From Congzhengia sp045576635 (GTDB lineage: Bacteria; Bacillota; Clostridia; UBA1381; UBA9506): a stretch of DNA of 64,000 nucleotides. Numbering within the stretch: position 1 is the stretch's first letter; each line of letters opens with the position of its first letter. Of the stretch, positions 50,289-57,775 are shown piece by piece. Position numbers and translations under genes: made by a program. The notes beneath the pieces are model-generated. The model saw nothing but the letters and a program-made list of their open reading frames with translations, searched no databases and was not told where the DNA came from. The stretch spans positions 1-64,000 of the forward strand of contig JAZNGT010000036.1 in assembly GCA_045576635.1 (NCBI GenBank), in the 5' to 3' direction.

Positions 50289-51647
50289 TTAATTTTTAAA
50301 ACTGTGCACCGGCGCAGGAATTCTTCCGCCGCGTTTTATAAAATCGGTGCTTTTTTTATTGTTTACCGCCATAACAGGACCGGTTCCCAAAAGGCCTCCG
50401 AACTCTACAACATCGCCTTCCTTTTTACCCGGAGCGGGAATCACGCGGACTGCGGTGGTTTTTTGGTTTATCATGCCAATCGCCGCTTCATCTGCAATGA
50501 TTGCAGAAATCGTCTCTTTCGGTGTGTCGCCGGGGATGCAAATCATGTCGAGTCCCACGCTGCACACACAGGTCATTGCCTCTAACTTGTCAAGTGACAA
50601 CGCGCCCGACTGCGCCGCCGCGATCATACCTGCATCTTCACTGACCGGAATAAATGCGCCTGAAAGACCTCCGACAAAGGAAGATGCCATAATACCGCCT
50701 TTTTTCACCGCGTCGTTTAAAAGGGCAAGCGCCGCCGTTGTTCCGTGCGTTCCACACTGTTCCAATCCCATTTCTTCTAAAATATACGCCACACTGTCAC
50801 CAACCGCAGGTGTCGGGGCAAGTGACAAATCTACAATACCAAACGGGACATTTAGCCGTTTTGATGCCTCACGCGCCACGAGCTGACCCATTCTTGTGAT
50901 TTTAAATGCCGTGTTTTTAATCGTTTCGGCAACGACTTCAAAATCTTCGCCTTTTACTTTTTCGAGTGCGCATTTTACAACACCGGGACCACTGACGCCT
51001 ACGTTGATAACGGTTTCTGCCTCGCCTACGCCGTGGTATGCACCCGCCATAAACGGATTGTCTTCTACGCTGTTACAGAACACCACAAGTTTTGCGCAAC
51101 CAAAACCATCACGGTCTTTTGTGCGCTCCGCCGTTTGCTTTATGATGTCGCCCATCAGCGCCACCGCATCCATATTGATGCCTGCCTTTGTAGTTCCGAC
51201 ATTCACGCTCGAACACACAAGTTCTGTTGTTTGGAGTGCTTCGGGAATGGATAAAATGAGCGCTTTTTCACTTTTGGTCATACCTTTATGTACAAGTGCC
51301 GAAAAACCGCCGATAAAGTTTACACCCACATCTTTTGCTGCACGGTCAAGCGTTTTGGCGAGCGTTACATAGTCTTTGGGGTCTTCTGATTGAAGCACCA
51401 ACGATGCCGGTGTAACAGAAATACGTTTATTGATAATCGGAACGCCGTAGCGGACAGAAATGTCCTCTGCTACTTTTACCAAATCCTTGGCGCACGTTGT
51501 AATTTTATCATAAACTTTACGGCAGACTTCTTCTGTGTTGTCTCCCGCACAACTTAAAAGGGAAATACCCATTGTTACGGTTCTGATGTCGAGATGCTCT
51601 TCCGAAATCATCTTGATGGTCTCTAAAATATCATGCTTGTTTAACAT
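50289..51647 (-). CDS. PFL family protein (UPF0210/DUF711)
   Basis: 452 residues of the DUF711/UPF0210 family, called PFL for a fold related to pyruvate formate-lyase; function unknown, and I see no glycyl-radical loop. Recognisable stretches: TVTMGISLLSCAGD, INKRISVTPASLV, FIGGFSALVHKGMT, NVGVSGPGVVK. Almost always paired with an ACT-domain gene, as here (12 bp upstream). GGGGG precedes the ATG. Confidence 0.93.
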   Translation of the reverse strand: MLNKHDILETIKMISEEHLDIRTVTMGISLLSCAGDNTEEVCRKVYDKITTCAKDLVKVAEDISVRYGVPIINKRISVTPASLVLQSEDPKDYVTLAKTLDRAAKDVGVNFIGGFSALVHKGMTKSEKALILSIPEALQTTELVCSSVNVGTTKAGINMDAVALMGDIIKQTAERTKDRDGFGCAKLVVFCNSVEDNPFMAGAYHGVGEAETVINVGVSGPGVVKCALEKVKGEDFEVVAETIKNTAFKITRMGQLVAREASKRLNVPFGIVDLSLAPTPAVGDSVAYILEEMGLEQCGTHGTTAALALLNDAVKKGGIMASSFVGGLSGAFIPVSEDAGMIAAAQSGALSLDKLEAMTCVCSVGLDMICIPGDTPKETISAIIADEAAIGMINQKTTAVRVIPAPGKKEGDVVEFGGLLGTGPVMAVNNKKSTDFIKRGGRIPAPVHSFKN

Positions 51648-51659
51648 GCTGTCGCCCCC

Positions 51660-51929
51660 TTACACCCTGTGCATAGAGGTAAACAAATCCTCATGTTGAA
51701 GATTTATCGTAACAGAAAGTTTTTTGCCGATTTCGTTCAGATCTCTGCTTAAATCCTTGGTGTGGATGGCAGAATCTCCCGTATCGACCAGCATAATCAT
51801 CGTAAACAGATCCTGCATAATGGTCTGTGAAATATCCAAAATGTTAATGTTTTGTTTTGCTAAGTATCCGCTTACATCGGCGATGATGCCGGTGCGGTCT
51901 TTTCCTACAACAGTAATAACTGCTCTCAT
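51660..51929 (-). CDS. ACT domain protein (UPF0237)
   Basis: 89 residues: an N-terminal ACT domain MRAVITVVGKDRTGIIADVSG and a short helical tail. It is the regulatory-looking partner of the PFL-like gene and probably senses an amino acid; the ligand is unknown. ATG 51929 with GAGGA upstream is preferred to the longer frame. Confidence 0.93.
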   Translation of the reverse strand: MRAVITVVGKDRTGIIADVSGYLAKQNINILDISQTIMQDLFTMIMLVDTGDSAIHTKDLSRDLNEIGKKLSVTINLQHEDLFTSMHRV

Positions 51930-51981
51930 GGCTTTTTCCTCACTTTTTTGCAATTTTTTCTAAAATAGATTGTATATTTTT

Positions 51982-52010
51982 ATCATACTACAAATTTACC
52001 AAAAAGTCCA
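51982..52010 (-). promoter_or_regulatory. Promoter of the ACT-PFL operon
   Basis: Minus strand TGGACT (52005-52010), 17-bp spacer, TATGAT (51982-51987). Confidence 0.6.
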
Positions 52011-52108
52011 TTTTAATTTTTGATAAATTTAATCTTTTAAAATAGAAAAATTTAGTGTATAATGATTATGAGAGAATATTTTGTGTAAAAAAGAAAGGAT
52101 TGGTGTTT

Positions 52109-53032
52109 ATGGCAAACGCTGTAAAGCTTTCTGCGATCGTGCAGGAGTACAGTCTTGATGTGGTATATGCGCCGGAGGGTTACGAAGATATTGATATCAC
52201 CGTAGCAGACGTCAACCGTCCGAGTCTTCAGCTCGCAGGATTTTTTGAATATTTTAACCCGAACAAAATTCAGCTTATCGGAAAAGTAGAGTATACATAT
52301 TTAGAATCTCTTACCCCCGAGGAGCGATATCTTTCTTTGGAACGACTTATGAAAGAACCCGTCCCTGCGATTATCTTAACAAGAGATTTAGAACCTTTCC
52401 CCGAACTCATTGATTGCGCAACCAAATACAAAAGACCTGTTATGCGCACAGCATCCAGTACCTCGCACTTTACCAGTGCCATTATTTTATTCTTAAATGT
52501 AGCACTCGCGCCAATGACACAATTACACGGCGTTTTGGTCGAAGTTTACGGCGAAGGTATTTTACTTTTGGGTGAAAGCGGCGTCGGAAAATCTGAAACC
52601 GCTATGGAACTTGTAAAGCGTGGTCACCGTCTTGTTGCGGATGACGCAGTGGAAATCCGCCGTGTTTCGAACAAGTCACTCGTAGGTAGCGCACCCGAAA
52701 TTATACGGCATTTTATTGAACTTCGCGGCATAGGTATTGTAGATGTAAAACGCATTTTCGGTATGGGTTCTGTAAAAGAGACCGAAAATATTGACCTTGT
52801 TATCAATCTCGAAAACTGGAAAGACGGAAAAGCGTATGACAGACTCGGCATCGAAACAGAGCATACCGATATTTTAGGTATTAACGTTCCGTCTTTAACC
52901 ATTCCCATCAAACCTGGCCGAAACCTTGCCATCATCGTTGAGGTTGCCGCAATGAACCAGAGGCAGCGCAAAATGGGATTTAATGCAGCGCAGGAGTTGA
53001 ATGACCGACTCTTAGAACAAATGGAACAATAA
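52109..53032 (+). CDS. hprK: HPr kinase/phosphorylase
   Basis: Phosphorylates HPr at Ser46 and so controls carbon catabolite repression. 307 residues; P-loop GESGVGKSETAMELVKRGH, LVADD, ELRGIGIVDV and NLENWKDGKAYDRLG. ATG 52109 with AAAGGA upstream. TATAAT at 52058-52063 is a likely -10. murB follows after 25 bp. Confidence 0.97.
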   Translation: MANAVKLSAIVQEYSLDVVYAPEGYEDIDITVADVNRPSLQLAGFFEYFNPNKIQLIGKVEYTYLESLTPEERYLSLERLMKEPVPAIILTRDLEPFPELIDCATKYKRPVMRTASSTSHFTSAIILFLNVALAPMTQLHGVLVEVYGEGILLLGESGVGKSETAMELVKRGHRLVADDAVEIRRVSNKSLVGSAPEIIRHFIELRGIGIVDVKRIFGMGSVKETENIDLVINLENWKDGKAYDRLGIETEHTDILGINVPSLTIPIKPGRNLAIIVEVAAMNQRQRKMGFNAAQELNDRLLEQMEQ

Positions 53033-53057
53033 CCATTCGAAAGGATTTTTTTAGAAT

Positions 53058-53966
53058 ATGGTTTCAAAATCGTTTATAGAAAAGGTTTTATCGATTCAAA
53101 AAACGAACGTTACGGAAAACTATCCCATGGAAAAGTGTACCACGTTTAAAATCGGCGGACCGGCAGACCTTTTTGTCTGTCCCAACGGGATAGAAGAATT
53201 TTCTGCGCTCATTCGTCTGTGCAAAGACGAGCACGTGCCGCTTATGGTAGTTGGCGCAGGTTCAAATCTTTTGGTCAGCGACAAAGGTATAGATGGTGTT
53301 GTCGTGCGCCTTTCCGATGCGTTTGATTATGTAACGATAGAAGGAAATGCTATAACCGCAGGTGCAGGTACGTCGCTTGCAAAACTTGCCAAATCGGCAC
53401 AAAAAGCATCCCTTTCGGGACTTGAATTCGCTTCCGGCATCCCCGGATGTGTAGGTGGTGCGGTTTATATGAACGCAGGCGCCTACGGCGGCGAAATGAA
53501 AGACATCATCACCGAAACCACCTATTTAGACGAGGACGGCAACATCAAAACCGTGTCTGGCGATGCGCACCGGTTTGGCTACCGAACTAGTTTCTTTTCT
53601 GAAAATAAAACATACATTGTGTCTACAAAAATGACGCTCACACCGGGAAGCGCAGAAGAAATCTTAAAAACGATGCAAGAATTAAACGCACGCCGGAAAG
53701 AAAAACAACCGCTTGAAAAACCAAGCGCAGGCAGTACGTTTAAGCGCCCGGAGGGAAGTTTTGCGGGCAAACTCATTGAAGACGCCGGCTTAAAAGGCTT
53801 TACGATAGGCGGCGCAAGTGTGTCAGAAAAACACGCAGGCTTTTTAATAAGTAATGGCTCTGCCACCTGTGACGATGTATTGGCGCTCATCGATGCCGTA
53901 CAAAAAAAGGTGTATGACAAATTCGGCGTTATGTTAGAGCCCGAAATTAAAATAATAGGAAGATAA
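53058..53966 (+). CDS. murB: UDP-N-acetylenolpyruvoylglucosamine reductase
   Basis: FAD-dependent enzyme that makes UDP-MurNAc. 302 residues, type without the Tyr loop; TFKIGGPADLFVCP, GAGSNLLVSDKG, LEFASGIPGCVGGAVYMNAGAYGGEM, PSAGSTFKRP (proton-donor Ser) and EPEIKIIG end. AAAGGA precedes the ATG. hprK-murB adjacency is common in Clostridia. Confidence 0.97.
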   Translation: MVSKSFIEKVLSIQKTNVTENYPMEKCTTFKIGGPADLFVCPNGIEEFSALIRLCKDEHVPLMVVGAGSNLLVSDKGIDGVVVRLSDAFDYVTIEGNAITAGAGTSLAKLAKSAQKASLSGLEFASGIPGCVGGAVYMNAGAYGGEMKDIITETTYLDEDGNIKTVSGDAHRFGYRTSFFSENKTYIVSTKMTLTPGSAEEILKTMQELNARRKEKQPLEKPSAGSTFKRPEGSFAGKLIEDAGLKGFTIGGASVSEKHAGFLISNGSATCDDVLALIDAVQKKVYDKFGVMLEPEIKIIGR

Positions 53967-53971
53967 ATTTT

Positions 53972-54004
53972 GAAAGGGCGAAGAAATGCATACTTCGCCC
54001 TTTC
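53972..54004 (+). terminator. Hairpin after murB
   Basis: GAAAGGGCGAAG / CTTCGCCCTTTC, 12-bp stem; no T-run on the plus strand, so its strength as a terminator is uncertain. Confidence 0.5.
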
Positions 54005-54091
54005 AAAAATCCACCACATATAGCGGAAATTTTCTTATTGCACACAAAACCTTGACGTACAGAAAAAAACGCGATTTTTTGTAAAAAACCC

Positions 54092-54120
54092 TTGACACTA
54101 CTGTGTTTTTATGATATATT
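54092..54120 (+). promoter_or_regulatory. Sigma-A promoter of rpmG-secE-nusG
   Basis: TTGACA (54092-54097), 17-bp spacer, TATATT (54115-54120). Confidence 0.8.
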
Positions 54121-54219
54121 ATAATGTGCTTGAAATAGATAGGTTCTTTTTTTTTGCGCGCAGAAAAAAACACCTTGAATGAAAAAGTTTCAAAAAGAAA
54201 TGCTTAGGAGGCGTCAAAT

Positions 54220-54369
54220 ATGAGAACAAAAATTACTCTCGCATGCACAGAATGCAAACAGAGAAATTATGACACCATGAAGGAAAAGAAAAACACACCT
54301 GACAGATTGGAGTTTAACAAATATTGCAGATTCTGCAAAAAACACACACTCCACAGGGAAACAAAATAA
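54220..54369 (+). CDS. rpmG: 50S ribosomal protein L33
   Basis: 49 residues; MRTKITLACTECKQRNY with CTEC and later CRFC, the zinc-binding (C+) form of L33. TAGGAGG precedes the ATG. Directly before secE, the usual order. Confidence 0.96.
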   Translation: MRTKITLACTECKQRNYDTMKEKKNTPDRLEFNKYCRFCKKHTLHRETK

Positions 54370-54409
54370 TTTTCCGAAAATTTTGAATTTCAGTAAGGAT
54401 GTGAACGTT

Positions 54410-54622
54410 ATGGCAGAAACTACACAGAAGGCAAAAAAAGGTCCCGGCAAAATTGCGACATATTTCCGCGAACTGAAAGCCGAATTCAAAAGAGTCGTAT
54501 GGCCGAGCTTTAAGCGTGTAAGAAACAACACAGGCGTTGTTATTACGTTTATTATTGTACTTGGCGTATTTGTTGCTTTGGTTGATCTCGGGTTCACGTA
54601 TCTGCTTTCTTTCTTAAAGTAA
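54410..54622 (+). CDS. secE: Preprotein translocase subunit SecE
   Basis: 70-residue single-span component of SecYEG: amphipathic helix YFRELKAEFKRVVWPS followed by one membrane helix (GVVITFIIVLGVFVALVDLGF). ATG 54410 with AAGGATG upstream. Confidence 0.96.
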   Translation: MAETTQKAKKGPGKIATYFRELKAEFKRVVWPSFKRVRNNTGVVITFIIVLGVFVALVDLGFTYLLSFLK

Positions 54623-54665
54623 GCAGCGTTTTATCACAATCGCGCGCGTTACGCGCATAGGAAAA

Positions 54666-54702
54666 GGAGGCAAAAAGAGGCTTTGCTTCTTTTGGACAAA
54701 TA
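54666..54702 (+). promoter_or_regulatory. Hairpin-bridged ribosome binding site of nusG
   Basis: GGAGG (54666-54670) lies 31 nt before the ATG (54702). Between them AAAAGAGGC (54673-54681) pairs fully with GCTTCTTTT (54685-54693) around a TTT loop. With the hairpin folded, the spacing becomes 10 nt, which is near optimal. Confidence 0.6.
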
Positions 54703-55223
54703 TGGCTGAAGATGCAAAATGGTATGTAGTGCATACGTTTTCAGGATATGAAAAAAAAGTTCAGACCGATTTGGAAAAAACCATCGAAAACCGCGGCCTC
54801 CAAGATTTGATTTTGGAAGTGCAGGTGCCGATGGAAGAAGTCGTTGAACAAAAAGGAAACGAACAGAAAGTCGTGCAGAAAAAACTTTTGCCCGGTTACG
54901 TTATGGTAAAAATGATTATGACCGACGATACGTGGTATATCATCCGTAACACCCGCGGCGTTACCGGTTTTGTAGGCCCCGGCTCAAAGCCTGTGCCGCT
55001 CACCGAAGAAGAAGTGCACGCAATGGGCATCGAACGCAGAGTGATCGAAGTTAACTTTGGTGTTGGTGCATCCGTTCGCGTTACAGACGGCGCATTCTCC
55101 GATTTTGTCGGCGTGGTTGATGAAATCAACACAGAAAAGCAGACCGTTCGCGTTATCGTTTCTATGTTCGGCCGTGAAACACCTGTTGAACTTGATTTTT
55201 CACAGATTGAAGTATTAAATTAA
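54702..55223 (+). CDS. nusG: Transcription termination/antitermination factor NusG
   Basis: 173 residues: NGN domain (WYVVHTFSGYEKKVQTDLE) binding RNA polymerase and C-terminal KOW domain (VRVTDGAFSDFVGVVDEIN) contacting Rho or S10. The ATG is fixed by homology; no other start is open upstream. Its ribosome site is unusually far and bridged by a hairpin. Confidence 0.97.
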   Translation: MAEDAKWYVVHTFSGYEKKVQTDLEKTIENRGLQDLILEVQVPMEEVVEQKGNEQKVVQKKLLPGYVMVKMIMTDDTWYIIRNTRGVTGFVGPGSKPVPLTEEEVHAMGIERRVIEVNFGVGASVRVTDGAFSDFVGVVDEINTEKQTVRVIVSMFGRETPVELDFSQIEVLN

Positions 55224-55341
55224 ACCGATTAAACGCAGACGAACGTCTGCTTTAATACTGCATAAGTATAACGCTTATGCCGATGACGCAAGGTACGCCT
55301 TGCGCGTGGGAGGACGGGAAGGTCCCGTTCGCCATTACCAC
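55211..55341 (+). promoter_or_regulatory. rplK-rplA leader with probable L1-binding structure
   Basis: Successive hairpins: AGTATTAAA ... TTTAATACT enclosing GCAGAC-GAAC-GTCTGC, GCATAAG / CTTATGC, CGCAAGG-TACG-CCTTGCG and finally GTGG ... CCAC (55306-55341) enclosing ACGGGA / TCCCGT with GGGAGG. The last part resembles leaders bound by ribosomal protein L1 to repress its own operon. Assigned from memory of the motif. Confidence 0.6.
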
Positions 55342-55366
55342 ATTTGTATAAGAGGAGGTGCACAAG

Positions 55367-55792
55367 ATGGCACAAAAAATTGCAGGTTACATCAAATTGC
55401 AGATTCCCGCAGGTAAAGCTACTCCGGCTCCCCCGGTTGGTCCTGCTTTGGGTCAGCACGGTGTAAACATCGTTCAGTTCACAAAGGAGTTTAACGAAAA
55501 AACAGCAAAGGACGCAGGCTTAATTATTCCTGTTGTTATTACAGTTTATGCTGACAGATCCTTTACATTTATCACAAAAACTCCCCCGGCGGCTGTACTT
55601 TTAAAGAAAGCCGCAAAAATCGAAAAGGCTTCAGGTACACCCAACAAAGCAAAAGTTGCAACTGTAAGCAAAGACGTTGTAAAACAGATTGCTGAACAGA
55701 AAATGCCCGACTTAAACGCAGCATCTTTAGAAGCTGCTATGAGCATGATTGCAGGTACTGCAAGAAGTATGGGTATCGTTGTCGAAGACTAA
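55367..55792 (+). CDS. rplK: 50S ribosomal protein L11
   Basis: 141 residues; YIKLQIPAGKATPAPPVGPALGQHGVNI start and C-terminal RNA-binding domain. ATG 55367 with AGGAGGTG upstream; the GTG at 55358 is part of that site. Confidence 0.98.
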   Translation: MAQKIAGYIKLQIPAGKATPAPPVGPALGQHGVNIVQFTKEFNEKTAKDAGLIIPVVITVYADRSFTFITKTPPAAVLLKKAAKIEKASGTPNKAKVATVSKDVVKQIAEQKMPDLNAASLEAAMSMIAGTARSMGIVVED

Positions 55793-55855
55793 TTCGATTG
55801 TTAAAAAGTGGGAGAGCGGTTACCGCTTGTCTGACCACAGAAGGAGGAAACTTAA

Positions 55856-56551
55856 ATGTTTAGAGGTAAAAATTATAAAGAAAGCGCAAAGCTTATCGAA
55901 AAAACAAAGCTTTATGACGCTGACGAAGCATTAGACCTCGTTGTAAAAGCGTCGAAAGCAAAATTTGACGAAACAGTTGAAGTACACGTACGTCTGGGCG
56001 TTGACTCAAGACACGCAGATCAGCAGGTACGTGGTGCAATCGTTCTGCCGCACGGTACCGGTAAGGTAGCACGTGTATTGGTATTTGCAAAAGGCGAAAA
56101 GGCTGACGAAGCAGAAAAAGCCGGTGCAGATTTTGTAGGTGCAGAAGAACTGATTCCGAAAATCCAGAACGAAAACTGGTTTGACTATGACGTTGTTGTA
56201 GCAACACCCGACATGATGGGCGTTGTTGGTCGTTTGGGTAAAGTTTTAGGTCCGAAAGGTTTAATGCCCAGCCCGAAGGCAGGTACCGTTACAATGGACG
56301 TTACCAAAGCAGTTAACGAAATCAAGTCCGGTAAAGTTGAATACCGTCTTGATAAAACAAATATCATCCACTGCCCTGTTGGTAAAGTTTCTTTCGGCAA
56401 AGAAAAACTTGCTGAAAACTTTAATGCACTGCTTTCTGCTATCATCAAAGCAAAACCGGCAGCTGCTAAGGGTCAGTACATTAAGAGTTGTGTGGTTGCT
56501 TCTACAATGGGCCCCGGCGTAAAAATTAATCAGACAAAATTATCTGACTAA
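55856..56551 (+). CDS. rplA: 50S ribosomal protein L1
   Basis: 231 residues; primary rRNA-binding stalk protein, with VLGPKGLMPSPKAGTVT signature. AGGAGG precedes the ATG. Probable autoregulator of rplKA via the leader. Confidence 0.98.
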   Translation: MFRGKNYKESAKLIEKTKLYDADEALDLVVKASKAKFDETVEVHVRLGVDSRHADQQVRGAIVLPHGTGKVARVLVFAKGEKADEAEKAGADFVGAEELIPKIQNENWFDYDVVVATPDMMGVVGRLGKVLGPKGLMPSPKAGTVTMDVTKAVNEIKSGKVEYRLDKTNIIHCPVGKVSFGKEKLAENFNALLSAIIKAKPAAAKGQYIKSCVVASTMGPGVKINQTKLSD

Positions 56552-56558
56552 TTTTTGC

Positions 56559-56587
56559 TTGACATAGCAATTAAGGTATGATATAAT
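56559..56587 (+). promoter_or_regulatory. Consensus sigma-A promoter of rplJ-rplL
   Basis: TTGACA (56559-56564), 17-bp spacer, TATAAT (56582-56587). Confidence 0.9.
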
Positions 56588-56604
56588 AAGCAAAGTTCAA
56601 TATT

Positions 56605-56706
56605 TTTCCGCAGACAGCAGGCGCCTTTTGGCTTAAACTTGCCCGCCGAGGAAATGCTTTAAATCAACATTTATGGCTTTTCTTCGCTTGCGGAGAAAAG
56701 CCTTTT
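56605..56706 (+). promoter_or_regulatory. Ribosomal protein L10 leader
   Basis: CGCAGACAGCAGGCG and the 3' partner CGCCGAGGAAATGC form the conserved L10(L12)-binding fold; then GGCTTTTCT (56675-56683) pairs with AGAAAAGCC (56694-56702) as an attenuator with a short TTTT tail. Excess L10 should favour termination. Confidence 0.85.
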
Positions 56707-56735
56707 AAATTTATCACAGCGAGGTGAAAAAAAAG

Positions 56736-57236
56736 ATGCCAAGTGAAAAAATTCTCCAGCAGAAACAGCAGTTGGTCGCTGACCTTTCTGAAAAGTTAAA
56801 ATCTGCTGCTGCCGGCGTATTTGTTGACTACTGCGGTCTTACCGTAGAAGAAGATACAATTCTCCGTAACAAAATGCGTGAAGCCGGTATCGAATACACC
56901 GTTGTTAAGAACACACTCACAAAACGTGCTGCAAATGAAGCAGGTTACACAGAGTTTGATGAAATCTTAAACGGACCTACCGCATTAGCACTCAGTTTTG
57001 ACGATGTTGTTGCTCCTGCAAGAGTTGTTGCAGACTTTGCAAAGGATCATGACATTTTCGAAATCAAAGCCGGCTTTATGGACGGTCGTGCAATGTCTTT
57101 AGAAGAAGTTACTGCACTCAGTAAGATCCCCTCAAAGGATACACTGTATGCTATGCTTGCAGGTGGCTTGAACGCTACTATTTCTGGTCTTGCCAGAGCG
57201 ATTGACGCTGTTAGAGAGCAGAAAGAAACTGCATAA
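56736..57236 (+). CDS. rplJ: 50S ribosomal protein L10
   Basis: 166 residues; base of the L7/L12 stalk. GVFVDYCGLTVEEDTILRNKMREAG is characteristic. ATG 56736 with GAGGTG upstream. Confidence 0.97.
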   Translation: MPSEKILQQKQQLVADLSEKLKSAAAGVFVDYCGLTVEEDTILRNKMREAGIEYTVVKNTLTKRAANEAGYTEFDEILNGPTALALSFDDVVAPARVVADFAKDHDIFEIKAGFMDGRAMSLEEVTALSKIPSKDTLYAMLAGGLNATISGLARAIDAVREQKETA

Positions 57237-57288
57237 TTTTATGTAAAAAACAAAAAGATTTAAAAACATATTTAGGAGGAAAATTAAA

Positions 57289-57663
57289 ATGAGTGAAAAA
57301 ATTACTGCTATGATTGAAGAAATTAAAGCTCTTACCGTTTTAGAATTATCTGAACTCGTAAAAGCAATCGAAGAAGAATTCGGCGTAAGCGCAGCTGCTC
57401 CCGTAGCTGTTGTAGGCGCTGCTGCACCTGGTGCTGCTGCTGCTGAAGAAAAGACAGAGTTTGACGTAGAACTCACAGAAGCTGGCGCAGAAAAAGTTAA
57501 GGTTATCAAGGTTGTTCGTGAAGTAACAGGTCTTGGCCTTAAAGAAGCAAAAGATATGGTTGACGGCGCTCCGAAAGTTATCAAAGAAGCTGCTTCCAAA
57601 GAATCTGCTGAAGAAATCAAAGCAAAACTCGAAGAAGTTGGCGCAAAAGTTACACTTAAATAA
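57289..57663 (+). CDS. rplL: 50S ribosomal protein L7/L12
   Basis: 124 residues: N-terminal dimerisation part (LTVLELSELVKAIEEEFG), Ala-rich hinge, C-terminal domain GLGLKEAKDMVDGAPKVIKE that recruits translation factors. AGGAGG precedes the ATG. Confidence 0.98.
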   Translation: MSEKITAMIEEIKALTVLELSELVKAIEEEFGVSAAAPVAVVGAAAPGAAAAEEKTEFDVELTEAGAEKVKVIKVVREVTGLGLKEAKDMVDGAPKVIKEAASKESAEEIKAKLEEVGAKVTLK

Positions 57664-57678
57664 TTTAAGTACATTTAA

Positions 57679-57712
57679 AACAGGTCATGCCCCGCGCATG
57701 GCCTGTTTTTTT
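57679..57712 (+). terminator. Terminator of rplJ-rplL
   Basis: AACAGGTCATGC / GCATGGCCTGTT stem (one T-G) with seven T residues. Confidence 0.9.
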
Positions 57713-57714
57713 GC

Positions 57715-57743
57715 TTGCTTTTTTTGTAAAATAACGATATAAT
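57715..57743 (+). promoter_or_regulatory. Sigma-A promoter of the SLH/membrane protein
   Basis: TTGCTT (57715-57720), 17-bp spacer, TATAAT (57738-57743). Confidence 0.7.
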
Positions 57744-57775
57744 ATAGGAAACAAGCGCAACTGGGAGGCGTTATT

